The position numbers and the translations under genes were made by a program. Below the pieces are notes generated by a model. It did not search any database and was not told where the DNA came from. It was given only the letters and a program-made list of their open reading frames with translations. Of a stretch of 64,000 nucleotides of DNA, positions 45,908 to 58,194 are shown piece after piece (the first letter of the stretch is position 1; the number at the start of each line of letters is the position of its first letter). The DNA comes from Begonia masoniana (taxonomy: Eukaryota; Streptophyta; Magnoliopsida; Cucurbitales; Begoniaceae), in the NCBI GenBank assembly GCA_022432975.1, contig CM039510.1, positions 28,635,201-28,699,200 on the forward strand. Reading direction: 5' to 3'.

Positions 45908-46208
45908 CTCGGGAATTTCAAATCGCAATTGCCCAACGGCCAACGTTTCCATTTATGTTTCTGTTTCTCTCTCTATCTTTCTCCGAGGCCATTTCTCATC
46001 TCTTCCTCTCCTCTAATTATCTTCCTATTTCTTTCTTTTTTTATTTGAGATTTTATATTTACCTTTGTGTCCCTCTCTCTGTCTCTCTCGGAAATTTCAA
46101 ATGGCAGTCGACCAACGGCAAACGCTTCCATTTATGTTTCTGTTTCTCTCTCCATCTCTCTCCGAGGCCATTTCCCATCTCTTCCTCTCCTCTGATTATC
46201 TTCCTTGG
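45908..46208 (+). repeat. Direct duplication upstream of the kinesin start
   Basis: About 120 bp (45908-46026) are repeated at 46087-46203: GGGAATTTCAAAT / GGAAATTTCAAAT, then CGTTTCCATTTATGTTTC, a CT-rich run, CCGAGGCCATTTC and CCTCTCCTCT. The spacing is about 178 bp. It probably covers the 5' leader of the kinesin gene, so the leader or promoter may be doubled. Confidence 0.8.
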
Positions 46209-46229
46209 AGCCTCGGTCTCTCTCCAGGT

Positions 46230-46355
46230 ATGGAGGTCTTAGATTCCAAGTCTGTAGAATCTGTCCGGGTAGCTGTTAGTGTTAGACCTTTGATAACACC
46301 TGAGCTTCTCGTTGGATGTACGGACTGCATCACTATTGTTCAGGGAGAAACTCGG
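46230..46355 (+). pseudogene. KIN-4 exon 1
   Basis: This exon of 42 codons starts MEVLDSKSVES and continues VRVAVSVRPLITPELL, GCTDCITIVQ. The donor is CGG|GTAAGT. The ATG was chosen by family alignment; an in-frame ATG at 46065 would add a low-complexity CT-rich leader. The exon itself is intact. Confidence 0.85.
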
Positions 46356-47230
46356 GTAAGTTCATCTATTTTAAATTTTTGTTTCTTTATTGTCAGAACA
46401 TATTGGTTTGATTTTTGTTCGATTGTGAATAAGTCGATTTTTCTTCTTCTTATTTATCATGTATTATTACGTAGAATAGTGTGTTTATGATCATTAGGAG
46501 TTTATGAAATAATCTTATTCAGTAAAACTTAGAGTTAAAAAAGTCTGATTAAGTAATTAATTCATCAAATTGAAAACATTTAAATTAGCAGTCGATTAGA
46601 AGTTGAATTGAAAATGAAAAAGTGATCGAAAAAATTGGAAAATAAACTGGGACGGAATAAGAGGAGGGAAAACGTGGGTGGAGTATGTCATTTATTACGT
46701 AGTTTGGTGTCGTTTTCTTATTTCTTAATTATTATTTATTTATTTTGGATTTTTTACTTTATTTCTTTAACCTTATTCTTTTGTAACGTACTATCACCAC
46801 TGCCAACGTATGGACAACACAACATTAAGAAGCAAAAAATTAAAAGGTGTAATATCTTGTTTTTGATAATTTATATACAATATTGCCACATAAAAAGTAA
46901 CTTATATAGTAACTTTATTTTTTTCATAGTAACGTTGAAAATTTAGATACAAAATTTGATGAATGAGCAAATCGTTATTTATTGGTCTCGATCGAGCTCC
47001 CAAGTAGATCTATACGTAGAGTTTGATCGTCTATACTTGTAATTGTAATAAAATTTAGTTATTTTATTGTGAATTGTTAGACTAAATTCAAATAAAATTC
47101 GAATCATCCAAATAAATTTAAGACCCTTCAAGCATTTACGTCATTATTAAGAATGTGATTGACATTTAATTTAGGTTTATAGTTTCCATATTTCACTCCA
47201 TGTAAATACATTATCATGAGTTATCACTCC
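46356..47230 (+). other. KIN-4 intron 1, left part
   Basis: A/T-rich intron sequence. Near its end, 47151-47174 matches in inverted form a segment at about 58907-58935. It ends with the RE5 TSD actcc (47226-47230). Confidence 0.75.
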
Positions 47231-49673
47231 TGTAACGACCCCAACCCCGTAGGGCCGTCACAGGACTTGACTTTACATTGACATAAACTTTCACCTAAGC
47301 CCTCGTGTCTTCACATAAAATTTTTCTTTTTCACTCGACACTATAAAATAAACCGAACCTAGACAATTGACTTACCTCTAACAACCTTTAAGGTTTAACT
47401 TTGACTTAAACATTTTGAGCGTAAAACATTTCGACTTTTAAAACATTTAAAACTAGACTAAAACCATTAATAACTTAAAACAAATAAAACATTTAAAACA
47501 ATTAAAGTAAGATCAATTAAAACAAAACACTAATATAACCTATACTTTCAAGAAAACAAACTGCGTGGATCGCTCTAAAAATCGAGCGTATCCTTACCTG
47601 TTTTAAAATAACCAAACAGTTTAAAATATCCAAACAGTTCCAGTATATTCTCCAAAAATAAAGACTTCACATCTTAGACATTCTACTACCACATCATACA
47701 CATCAAAGACTCTACTTTCATACGTTTTTCTATCAAATCATCCGATCTACATACGTAACATTTTCATACTTTCATCCATCATGATTCTATACACATACAT
47801 AGACACTTCCATTCACTTTCTTAATCAAAATACTTTCTTAATCAAAATGACACTTAAACATTTCCAAAACAACACATCCACATACTAACCATAGACACCT
47901 ACTAACCACGGTCGGAATCGCCCTAACAATGTTGCCGGGTTGCCACCATAGTCGTACTCCTCCAACTGCGTCCATGATCCTAGCATGCTCATGAAATCTC
48001 ACCGTACCTGTTCTTCAGCACCTACATCACTGAACTCAAACTATAAGCCTAATGCTTAGCAAGTAGTGACTATATGAATTTAAAACATTTTACCTAACAT
48101 ATGCAGTTTCTACTGTTTCGTTTCTGTCTTATTCTTTCACATTCTTTATCTTATTATTGGGTGCTTCTTTACGTGCTAGATCAAGGTGACACACCTCACG
48201 GTCCACCTCACGGGACGGCCAACCTCGACCTAGAAAAGTGACACACCTCATGGTCCACCTCTCGGGACGGCCACTCACGTAAAGCGGGGGAAAAGGAGGC
48301 ACACCTCACGGTCCACCTCACGGGACGGCCAACCTCAACCCCACCTTCCGTGGTCTTTCTTACGTACTTTATCGTTTCGTTCTCAACATTTCACATCCTA
48401 CTGTATCATTTTGTAAAAGCATGGAAATTCGTTTTCGTTTCGTTTTCGTATCGTAAAACCATGATGCGTGCTCTACTATACATAAAAACATAAAACACAC
48501 ATGCATACAAACCTACCGAACTGTGATGTAGGCCCGAAGGCAAATGCACTTACGTACACTACTTACCTGACGTCCTTAGCAATTTATTTGAATTCTGACT
48601 CTTAACCGTGGAACCTGAAAAACCTAACATATCAAAACATTGCATTAGAACTCGCTCGGCATAACTAAACTCTTATTTTCTTAAAAACATCTTAAACTAC
48701 TATTTATAGCTTAATCTAACTAAAATCTAACTAAACGGGCCACAATTTCGGGTTCGGTAAAAACCGACCTAAAACTTCGAACGCGCGTAACTTTCGCGTC
48801 GGTTATCGGAATCGAACGATTCCAGCGGCCACGTACTCCTCTAATAACCTATTTTAATCTGCCAAAAGGAATTCTAAAACAAATACCCGGAACCAGGTCA
48901 AAAATCACAAAACCCGAAACTGCCCTTTTTCCCAAAATTTCACTTTTTCAATTTTTCATCAAAACTCTCTCAATTCCTCACTAATCTATCCTCCTAACAT
49001 CCAATTAACATAAACTAACCTAAAAATCGGAGTTCCAATTCAGAAAACCCTAAGCCCCAATTCGGGCTTCACTGTTTTCAGCTCACATTGAGCTCAACAC
49101 GGTCGATCAACGATAGCCGGCCCTAGGGTTGGCAAACCCGCGCCGGAGACAACACATTTTGGCCGGTGGTCGGAGCTCAATCGAGCTCGACACCTACGGC
49201 CATGAACAGACCCGAAAACCGAACCAAAACAGGGAGAAACCGAGCCTTACCGGTCGGGTTGCGCGCGGAGTCGGCCGGAGGTCGCACGCCGCCGTCGTCT
49301 GGCCGGAGAGGGGCGGAAGTCGCCGGCGTTCGTCGTTCGTCGGAGGGTCGCGCTCCCTTCGTCTCCCCTGCTCTCTCTCGGTGTCGCGAGCAACACGAAC
49401 GACAGAATGGTTATTCTGTCGTTCGATTATATTTATTTTTTTTTTTATAAAACTATAATAATAATAATAATAATCTAATATTAATTCTATGCTTAATTCT
49501 TTAATTAGTCTATCAATTCGGTTTTTCCGTAATTTCCTTATTTCTCCAAATATTCCAATTTAATATTAGAGTTCTAACAGAACTCACCGTTTCCAAAACG
49601 GATTTATTTTGCTATTTACGAAAATTATCTAAGAAATTAGAAAATCCTAAAATCCGAAAATCCGGGCGTTACA
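47231..49673 (-). repeat. RE5 3' LTR (left)
   Basis: This LTR is 2443 bp. It contains three tandem copies of a block with CACCTCACGGTCCACC and GGGACGGCCA (48186-48336), and a GC-rich part (49120-49400). The frames 49129-49458 and 49166-49450 lie in that GC-rich leader and appear again in the other LTR; no domain is recognisable. Confidence 0.95.
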
Positions 49674-51539
49674 TCCTTCCCTCCTTAATTGAAATTTTGT
49701 CCTCAAAATTGTTGCTTAAACAATCCTCTTATTTCTCACTCTAATGCTACCACCGTAATTACCGTTGCAATACTAAATCCTGATTACTCTAAGGCCTTAA
49801 TCACTCATCGGGCAACGAAAATTCCTAGATCTCCAAAGTTATGACTCTCTTAACTATGCATTTTGTAACTCATTCACTCATACGTCCATTGCTTTCAACC
49901 TAATCCATCATCACTAAATCTCTTAAATCTCTCCCAACTCAAACTCCATTATAGTCTTCCTCGAATTAATTCAATTGTTTCCCTACTTTTCTCATACAAC
50001 ATCAATCTAACGCATCAAAAACATCATAATCTCTCAAAGCTTCATCTATTGCTTAATACTAAGGACCTATTACATAGTCTCCTTATACTATTTCCTTCTA
50101 TTCCAAGTTCTCCTCTACCTTACTATCTCATTTCTAATCCATCACACACATCCTTTACACCCATGGACAATGGGCATTCATGACGTTCTATTAGTCACTA
50201 TAACACGATCCTAGTACTCAGGGCTCTCAATACTTAAATCTATCCCTTTTTTTTCTTTCAAAGTATTTTCTAAGTTTCTATACTTATGTCTACAATGCTC
50301 GATTATTTAACTTTCACCTCAGTTGCCACCAAACAATATCAAACTCTCAGTCTAACTAATTAATTACACTGTTCACCCAATGCCTTAAATGGTGCATAAA
50401 CACTTCGACTTAGCTTACGAGTCGAATCATTCCTAAACCTACAGTTTTATCTTCACTTCTAGGTCCACTTGCACAATCACCGTGCAACTTTCTATCATTT
50501 CATCCAATATTTTCTAAATTCTTCAACATCACTAACCCTTAATGTTTCACTCTTATTTTGACCATTCACTTATTCTAATAAATCTATTTATTTACCCTTA
50601 TGACGTTGTCCAAAAATCTACCTAATCGCCCATTTTATCTTACCTCACATAGTCTCCGTTTTTCTTCATACATGAACTAAGAATCATCCCTCACGGTATG
50701 AATCTTTTATATAAGCTAACATCCATATCCTCGATCAACGATCTTCTAAAGACTTTATGTTCCTCGAGTTGGACTTTACATTCCATACCTAAGCTCATTT
50801 AGCCAAACCCTCGAATTTCTCTAACCTAACCTCATCCCTAATGCATTTGACCATCCTCTTCATTCAAAAGTTCATATGTTTCCTCAACTCTTACACCTCT
50901 AAATACTTAAATGCTAACCTTCTTATTTTAACTCTCAATTAAATCTAAGGCCTTTACACTTACTCTTAGAAATCTATACACAATTCTAAATCTATCCAAC
51001 CACCATTTTTTCACCTTACGTCGCTTAGTCTCTAATTTCCTCATTAAAAGAAATTCCCAATATTTTTATATATCGCACGTCACTAGATTCCGATGAATTA
51101 AACCTCAACTTCTAACCTTCCTTCTTATCTAGCAATCCTCTCTTTCCTAGCTCTTAACTTCCCAATATTAATTACACTTCTCCTCCAAGGCCCCAACACT
51201 TGTAAAAATATCTATTTTCACATAAGGTTTTCACTAAGATTTTACTAACTAATATATTTTCTCTTTAATCCTCAAAAATTCAGGTTCTAAGTGTTTCCCC
51301 CACACTACTCCACAACAATTTGCCCAACAACCTTCTTATTTTCTAAAACAATAGAGTCATAAGTATTCAACTCAATCTTTTACATCAATTCCTCTAACGG
51401 CTTCCTTGTTAGCAAACTTGTTGCAGATAATTTAACGCCTTAAATCCAAATCTCCTTGCCATCCTAAGTCCTCAAGTCTAATTCACATCCACACCAATTC
51501 CCACATGATTATATTCTAACATTTCTACATTAGTATCTC
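49674..51539 (-). other. RE5 internal non-coding region replacing pol
   Basis: This stretch of 1.9 kb is C- and T-rich on the plus strand and has no pol motif in any frame. Because the LTRs are nearly identical, there was no time for pol to decay here, so this region was already non-coding when the element moved. Its origin is unknown. Confidence 0.75.
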
Positions 51540-52661
51540 CTATAGATATTTAAAATGACACGCACCTGTAATTACGGCAGGCTGCTCTTCATTGTCTGCA
51601 CTGCTGAGGGAGAAGGTCCTTGGAGATACACTTGTGAGTCCCTTGTTCCGTGTCGGGCAGTCTCTGGCAAGATGGCCTGTCCTATTGCAAACAAAACACG
51701 GCCCTTTACCTTTCTTCGGACACTTTCTAGAGAGATGTCCTATCTCTTGACACTTGAAACACCTTCCTAGATTCTTCCTTGGACAGTCCGTAGAAATATG
51801 ACCTTGCTCATTACAGATAAAACATCGGCCCGAACCTGCCTTGCACACCCCGTCATGAAACTTCTTACACGTTGGACATTGAGGGAACTGTGAATAACCA
51901 GAAGCACGCTTTCCATTTCCTTGACTAATTTCTTCATCACTCGTTCTTTTTGTGCCCCTCGGTGGTTGTTGTTCTTCGTCACTTTGTTGAGTCATAGATT
52001 CTCTGAAGGGCTTCCTCGACATTTCTCTTTGTCGTTGTAGTTTCATTTCGATGTCATCAAGTCCGAGGGCCCTTTCCACTATCTTTTGGTAAGGCACGTC
52101 TTCATCATCCACCGTCATCACCCCTTTCTGAATTTCTAGTTTCAAACCTTGTACAAATTGGTGAATTTTGTCCTCTTCCTCATAAATCATATTTCCGGCA
52201 TATCGAGACAACGAGTCAAACTTTCGCACATATTCAGCCACCGTCCCAGTTTGGCGCAATTGTGTGAACTCGACCTTCTTACTAGCCCGAAGAGTGCGAC
52301 TGAAATACTTATTATAGAATACTGTTTTGAATTGTTCCCACGTCATAACCTTCGTATCCCTAGCGGCCATTACCGTATCCCACCAGAAAATGGCATCCTT
52401 ATCTAAATTAAAGGTGGCACACGTCACTTTGTCGGCTTCCTCCACTTTTGCATAGGCAAACATGCTCTCAATCTTACGAATCCATTGTTCGGCGCAGGTG
52501 GGATCCGGTGACTGTCCATCAAAGGTTGGAGGCCTAAGCCGCCTAAATCTTTCTCCACTTAGGTCCTTGGAATTATTACCTTGTCCATTTCGATTTAACA
52601 AAACCCCTATCTGTTCTGACTGTTGGCGTAATATGTCCATAAACTGGCTATTGGGATCCAT
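51540..52661 (-). CDS. gag: RE5 gag protein, intact, with CCHC zinc knuckles
   Basis: The 373-residue frame starts at ATG 52661 (MDPNSQFMDILRQQSEQIG) and ends with TAG at 51540. It holds the retrotransposon gag core (RFRRLRPPTFDGQSPDP, FWWDTV, WEQFKTVFYNKYF, EYVRKFDSLSRYAG), a basic/Gln linker, and near the C-terminus a CX2CX3HX4C element plus three CCHC knuckles (CFICNEQGHISTDC, CFKCQEIGHLSRKC, CFVCNRTGHLARDC) that would bind RNA. It stops at EEQPAVITGA, where relatives pass into protease, and is followed by unrelated residues. Gag forms the particle that packages the RNA; retaining it intact suggests cis-acting usefulness. It is the only intact retrotransposon protein of known type in the window. 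Confidence 0.93.
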   Translation of the reverse strand: MDPNSQFMDILRQQSEQIGVLLNRNGQGNNSKDLSGERFRRLRPPTFDGQSPDPTCAEQWIRKIESMFAYAKVEEADKVTCATFNLDKDAIFWWDTVMAARDTKVMTWEQFKTVFYNKYFSRTLRASKKVEFTQLRQTGTVAEYVRKFDSLSRYAGNMIYEEEDKIHQFVQGLKLEIQKGVMTVDDEDVPYQKIVERALGLDDIEMKLQRQREMSRKPFRESMTQQSDEEQQPPRGTKRTSDEEISQGNGKRASGYSQFPQCPTCKKFHDGVCKAGSGRCFICNEQGHISTDCPRKNLGRCFKCQEIGHLSRKCPKKGKGPCFVCNRTGHLARDCPTRNKGLTSVSPRTFSLSSADNEEQPAVITGACHFKYL

Positions 52662-52833
52662 TCGGGTTACTTAAGTACTCGTGGCCTTTTCTTGTACCTA
52701 AACATGTTAGAAAACACAAAACACTATAAAAATCTATAGATCATTACTTAAACTTAAACACTTACAGTTGGCGAAGCACTTCCATGGGGCGAGTGGCATT
52801 GTTAGGTAATCAACTGAACGATTGCGACCACGT

Positions 52834-52846
52834 GTCTCTGATACCA
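52834..52846 (-). other. RE5 primer binding site (initiator tRNA-Met)
   Basis: The minus strand reads TGGTATCAGAGAC, four bases from the right LTR. Confidence 0.9.
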
Positions 52847-52850
52847 TAAC

Positions 52851-55305
52851 TGTAACGACCCCAACCCCGTAGGGCCGTCACAGGACTTGACTTTACATTG
52901 ACATAAACTTTCACCTAAGCCCTCGTGTCTTCACATAAAATTTTTCTTTTTCACTCGACACTATAAAATAAACCGAACCTAGACAATTGACTTACCTCTA
53001 ACAACCTTTAAGGTTTAACTTTGACTTAAACATTTTGAGCGTAAAACATTTCGACTTTTAAAACATTTAAAACTAGACTAAAACCATTAATAACTTAAAA
53101 CAAATAAAACATTTAAAACAATTAAAGTAAGATCAATTAAAACAAAACACTAATATAACCTATACTTTCAAGAAAACAAACTGCGTGGATCGCTCTAAAA
53201 ATCGAGCGTATCCTTACCTGTTTTAAAATAACCAAACAGTTTAAAATATCCAAACAGTTCCAGTATATTCTCCAAAAATAAAGACTTCACATCTTAGACA
53301 TTCTACTACCACATCATACACATCAAAGACTCTACTTTCATACGTTTTTCTATCAAATCATCCGATCTACATACGTAACATTTTCATACTTTCATCCATC
53401 ATGATTCTATACACATACATAGACACTTCCATTCACTTCCATTCACTTTCTTAATCAAAATACTTTCTTAATCAAAATGACACTTAAACATTTCCAAAAC
53501 AACACATCCACATACTAACCATAGACACCTACTAACCACGGTCGGAATCGCCCTAACAATGTTGCCGGGTTGCCACCATAGTCGTACTCCTCCAACTGCG
53601 TCCATGATCCTAGCATGCTCATGAAATCTCACCGTACCTGTTCTTCAGCACCTACATCACTGAACTCAAACTATAAGCCTAATGCTTAGCAAGTAGTGAC
53701 TATATGAATTTAAAACATTTTACCTAACATATGCAGTTTCTACTGTTTCGTTTCTGTCTTATTCTTTCACATTCTTTATCTTATTATTGGGTGCTTCTTT
53801 ACGTGCTAGATCAAGGTGACACACCTCACGGTCCACCTCACGGGACGGCCAACCTCGACCTAGAAAAGTGACACACCTCATGGTCCACCTCTCGGGACGG
53901 CCACTCACGTAAAGCGGGGGAAAAGGAGGCACACCTCACGGTCCACCTCACGGGACGGCCAACCTCAACCCCACCTTCCGTGGTCTTTCTTACGTACTTT
54001 ATCGTTTCGTTCTCAACATTTCACATCCTACTGTATCATTTTGTAAAAGCATGGAAATTCGTTTTCGTTTCGTTTTCGTATCGTAAAACCATGATGCGTG
54101 CTCTACTATACATAAAAACATAAAACACACATGCATACAAACCTACCGAACTGTGATGTAGGCCCGAAGGCAAATGCACTTACGTACACTACTTACCTGA
54201 CGTCCTTAGCAATTTATTTGAATTCTGACTCTTAACCGTGGAACCTGAAAAACCTAACATATCAAAACATTGCATTAGAACTCGCTCGGCATAACTAAAC
54301 TCTTATTTTCTTAAAAACATCTTAAACTACTATTTATAGCTTAATCTAACTAAAATCTAACTAAACGGGCCACAATTTCGGGTTCGGTAAAAACCGACCT
54401 AAAACTTCGAACGCGCGTAACTTTCGCGTCGGTTATCAGAATCGAACGATTCCAGCGGCCACGTACTCCTCTAATAACCTATTTTAATCTGCCAAAAGGA
54501 ATTCTAAAACAAATACCCGGAACCAGGTCAAAAATCACAAAACCCGAAACTGCCCTTTTTCCCAAAATTTCACTTTTTCAATTTTTCATCAAAACTCTCT
54601 CAATTCCTCACTAATCTATCCTCCTAACATCCAATTAACATAAACTAACCTAAAAATCGGAGTTCCAATTCAGAAAACCCTAAGCCCCAATTCGGGCTTC
54701 ACTGTTTTCAGCTCACATTGAGCTCAACACGGTCGATCAACGATAGCCGGCCCTAGGGTTGGCAAACCCGCGCCGGAGACAACACATTTTGGCCGGTGGT
54801 CGGAGCTCAATCGAGCTCGACACCTACGGCCATGAACAGACCCGAAAACCGAACCAAAACAGGGAGAAACCGAGCCTTACCGGTCGGGTTGCGCGCGGAG
54901 TTGGCCGGAGGTCGCACGCCGCCGTCGTCTGGCCGGAGAGGGGCGGAAGTCGCCGGCGTTCGTCGTTCGTCGGAGGGTCGCGCTCCCTTCGTCTCCCCTG
55001 CTCTCTCTCGGTGTCGCGAGCAACACGAACGACAGAATGGTTATTCTGTCGTTCGATTATATTTATTTTTTTTTTATAAAACTATAATAATAATAATAAT
55101 AATAATCTAATATTAATTCTATGCTTAATTCTTTAATTAGTCTATCAATTCGGTTTTTCCGTAATTTCCTTATTTCTCCAAATATTCCAATTTAATATTA
55201 GAGTTCTAACAGAACTCACCGTTTCCAAAACGGATTTATTTTGCTATTTACGAAAATTATCTAAGAAATTAGAAAATCCTAAAATCCGAAAATCCGGGCG
55301 TTACA
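52851..55305 (-). repeat. RE5 5' LTR (right)
   Basis: This LTR is 2455 bp and is the partner of 47231-49673. The splice-like leader pair on the minus strand is a donor at 54196 and an acceptor at 53652. Confidence 0.95.
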
Positions 55306-55313
55306 ACTCCATA

Positions 55314-58194
55314 TGTGACGACCCGAGACTGGATCCCGATCGGAGTCCGGGATCGAAGCCGTCACTCCGGGACAATCAACGGGAAATGGTGACTATTTTT
55401 TTTTTTAACATAAACAGAATAGACAGCGTTACTGGAACAACTTATGAAAGCCAATTGAACTTTTAAAACTTTAACGAAAAACAGAACCGAATGACAGGAA
55501 ACATGCACTGTCATCGCAAACCCTGAAAACGTAACTTTACAGAGATGGAGAAACTACAGTGAGTAACAGAAGACATTTACAGGGAGAGAGAGAGTTCTTG
55601 GGTGTAGAAATTTAAAACAGGTTTCAATAATGGATAACAGAACAGAAATTAGCATAAGGCTGGCGGAGGAGGAAACAGGAAACCTTGGCGGAAGACTTAG
55701 GCGAATAACCGACGGAAGACTTAGTTTAAAGGAGCAGGGGAAGACTGGATGACGTCAGCCGGAAGATGTAAATGCAAAGACAGAAGCGGAGATGACGTCA
55801 GGAGGAAGATTAGAGCTATCGGTGGATTCAGATACGACAAAAGACGAACAGTATTCAGCGGAAGAGGTTGAGTAAAACTGGGCAGAAGAGGTGGTGACGT
55901 CAGCCGGGAGATGAGTGACGTCAGGCGGAAGACACAGACAGTAGCTGAGACCGGATGAGGAGATGACATCAGCCGGAAGATGGATGACGTCAACCGGAAG
56001 ATATAAGCATTATACTGGCAGAAAACTGGGATGATGTCAGCCGAAAGACATATTTACACTGGGCGGATGACTTGAGTGACGTCAGCCGGAAGACGGAGTT
56101 TTAAACTGGGCGGAAGACTTATGCTGACATCAGCCGGAAGACATAAATACACTGGGCGGATGACTTGGGTGACATCAGCCGGAAGACGGAGTTTTAAACT
56201 GGGCGGTAGACTTATGCTGACATCAGCCGGAAGACATAAATACACTGGGCGGATGACTTGGGTGACGTCAGCCAGAAGACGGAGTTTTAAAGGCAAGGTT
56301 TACAACTTTTACAGGGAGACACACGGGCAGGGAGCATCAAGCAGAAGACATAAGGGTTTCAGACCTTCAAAACCTGATTCAAAATAAGATTTTGAAACAC
56401 ACTTTACAGATGACAGATCTAAGAAAAACAGACTACATGGATGACTCTAAAATTTGAGACCATCCATGCAAATCTTAAAACATGAAAATATTCTAAAACA
56501 TTTCAGAACATTCAGAACATGAGTTCAACTGTCAAATACAACAGTTTTGAAAACTTTGACTCAGAATCTATACAGCATTTCGAAATTTGAAGGTCAATAA
56601 GACATACTTTAAAATTGACAGGTTCAAGGAAATAAAATTACATGGACAGTTCCAAAACCAGAATTCATCCATGCGTAAACTAATAGAAACATTCCAAACA
56701 AATTTCAGAATACTTTAGAATATAAACTTAACTGTCAAATACAGTGGTCCCTAAAACTGAAACATCAGAACTTGTACATTATTTCAAAATCCGAGGGACA
56801 GTACAGAACATAACATATAATTACAGAAACTCCAAAAACAGAAGTTTTTTACAGGGCTTTTGACACAAAGACAAGAATTTCATAAAACTTTACAATATAA
56901 ACTATATTTTAAAGACTTGAACCTCATAACAGAATTATGTCTAACTGCAACAACCACCATGTGAGCTCAATCCACCATTTACATCAGATCATCATTTTGA
57001 GGAACAAGGTCCTCGGTTTCAGGTTCAGTACCTACATCAGAGAGTTCACCTATGAGTCTAAAACTCAGTAAGGACATAATCAGAATGCAGTGATGCAAGA
57101 TGCTATGCATGCAATTTTTCAAAAATACAGTGACAGTACAGAGCATTAAGTTACAGTGGCAGTAGAATTAAGTGGAGCTTATAGGGGAACTGGCAAACAG
57201 TGGGGGAGGGGGAGGGTGCACTATCAGGCACATTCAGGGATACAGTACAGTAAACAGTTCTGGGGCCAGTCCCCGTCTCGCAGTTAACCTGGTACATTTC
57301 AGTAGGATTTTATCTTGTTTAGTCTCAAACAGTGTACAGAAAACATTTGCATGTCTTTCAGAGAAAACGTGTATGCATGAACGGTGCTTGAACTTAAACA
57401 GGCAGACAGCAGAAATAAGACAACAGAAGGTAAATCGAAACCAGACATTTCAGAACATAGACTATAACCTTTCTACCCAAAACAACCCGACAGAACAGGA
57501 AACCTAGTACTTCCGTGATGTAGGGCTTTAAGGGCCAACCTACGGTTATGAACTTACCTGTTTTTCCTCGATGCAGTTAGCTGGAAGGTCTCGGAAATGC
57601 TCGAACCTGTTTGCTGCAATGTAGTGAAATTAAACAAGCTGCAAATGCTAACAAATAACTTGTAGAATAAGCAGCAAGCTCATTTCAACTCTTTAGGAAA
57701 ACACACTAACGTATTTTCATCCAAAACAGTGAGTTTTCACAGAAATAATAACCCTAAACCCTAGTGAAAACTCACATTAATCTTGTCCAAAATCAATAAC
57801 TTCCGTAGATGATTACCTTGGTTGAAGGAAACAGAAGAAAACGAGGAAACAAAGTGTTGGTGCTTTGTCAAAATCGCCAGGAAGAGAGAACAAAGAGCAG
57901 TGGGAAGAAACAGATAAGAAGTGAGGGTTTCACGTAGGAGGAAGAACTTAGCTTCTTCATCAAGTCGCCAGATGTCACTCAACCATTGGCTATCTCCTAC
58001 CAACCTTAATTTCTCTCCAATTTACCCTTCCATGCATTTTAAACTTAATGTTTAGTTTAGTTAGCCTTTAGTTCAGTTCTCTCCCCATTAAATGCTCCAA
58101 AGTTTACAATAAAATAGTTATTGTAATAATGGCAAATTAAATCCATACAATAATTCAACCGATTATTACATGGCCGAAAATGCCGGGTGTTACA
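55314..58194 (-). mobile_element. Solo LTR of RE1 family (sLTR-e) in KIN-4 intron 1
   Basis: This 2881-bp solo LTR, minus orientation, has a perfect TSD ccata (55309-55313 and 58195-58199). It is the longest copy, owing to a TGACGTCA/GGGCGGA repeat region (55740-56290) that includes 93-bp units starting near 56092, 56185 and 56278. Confidence 0.93.

Larger units (their letters stand above)
47231..55305 (-). mobile_element. RE5: young gag-only Ty3/gypsy element in KIN-4 intron 1
   Basis: LTRs at 47231-49673 and 52851-55305 (2443 and 2455 bp) differ only by a handful of point changes, a 12-bp duplication near 53434 and repeat-length changes. The TSD actcc is perfect (47226-47230 and 55306-55310). 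The primer site (minus TGGTATCAGAGAC, 52834-52846) abuts the right LTR. A purine tract and the conserved GAGGACAAAAT stretch abut the left LTR. Only gag is encoded; protease, RT and integrase are absent. The near-identical LTRs mean it moved recently, so enzymes must have come from a relative. Confidence 0.95.

Noticed and set aside
49129..49458. Arg-rich 109-codon frame, repeated at 54759-55079
   Set aside because: It lies in the GC-rich part of both RE5 LTRs, antisense to the element, with no start or termination logic and no domain.
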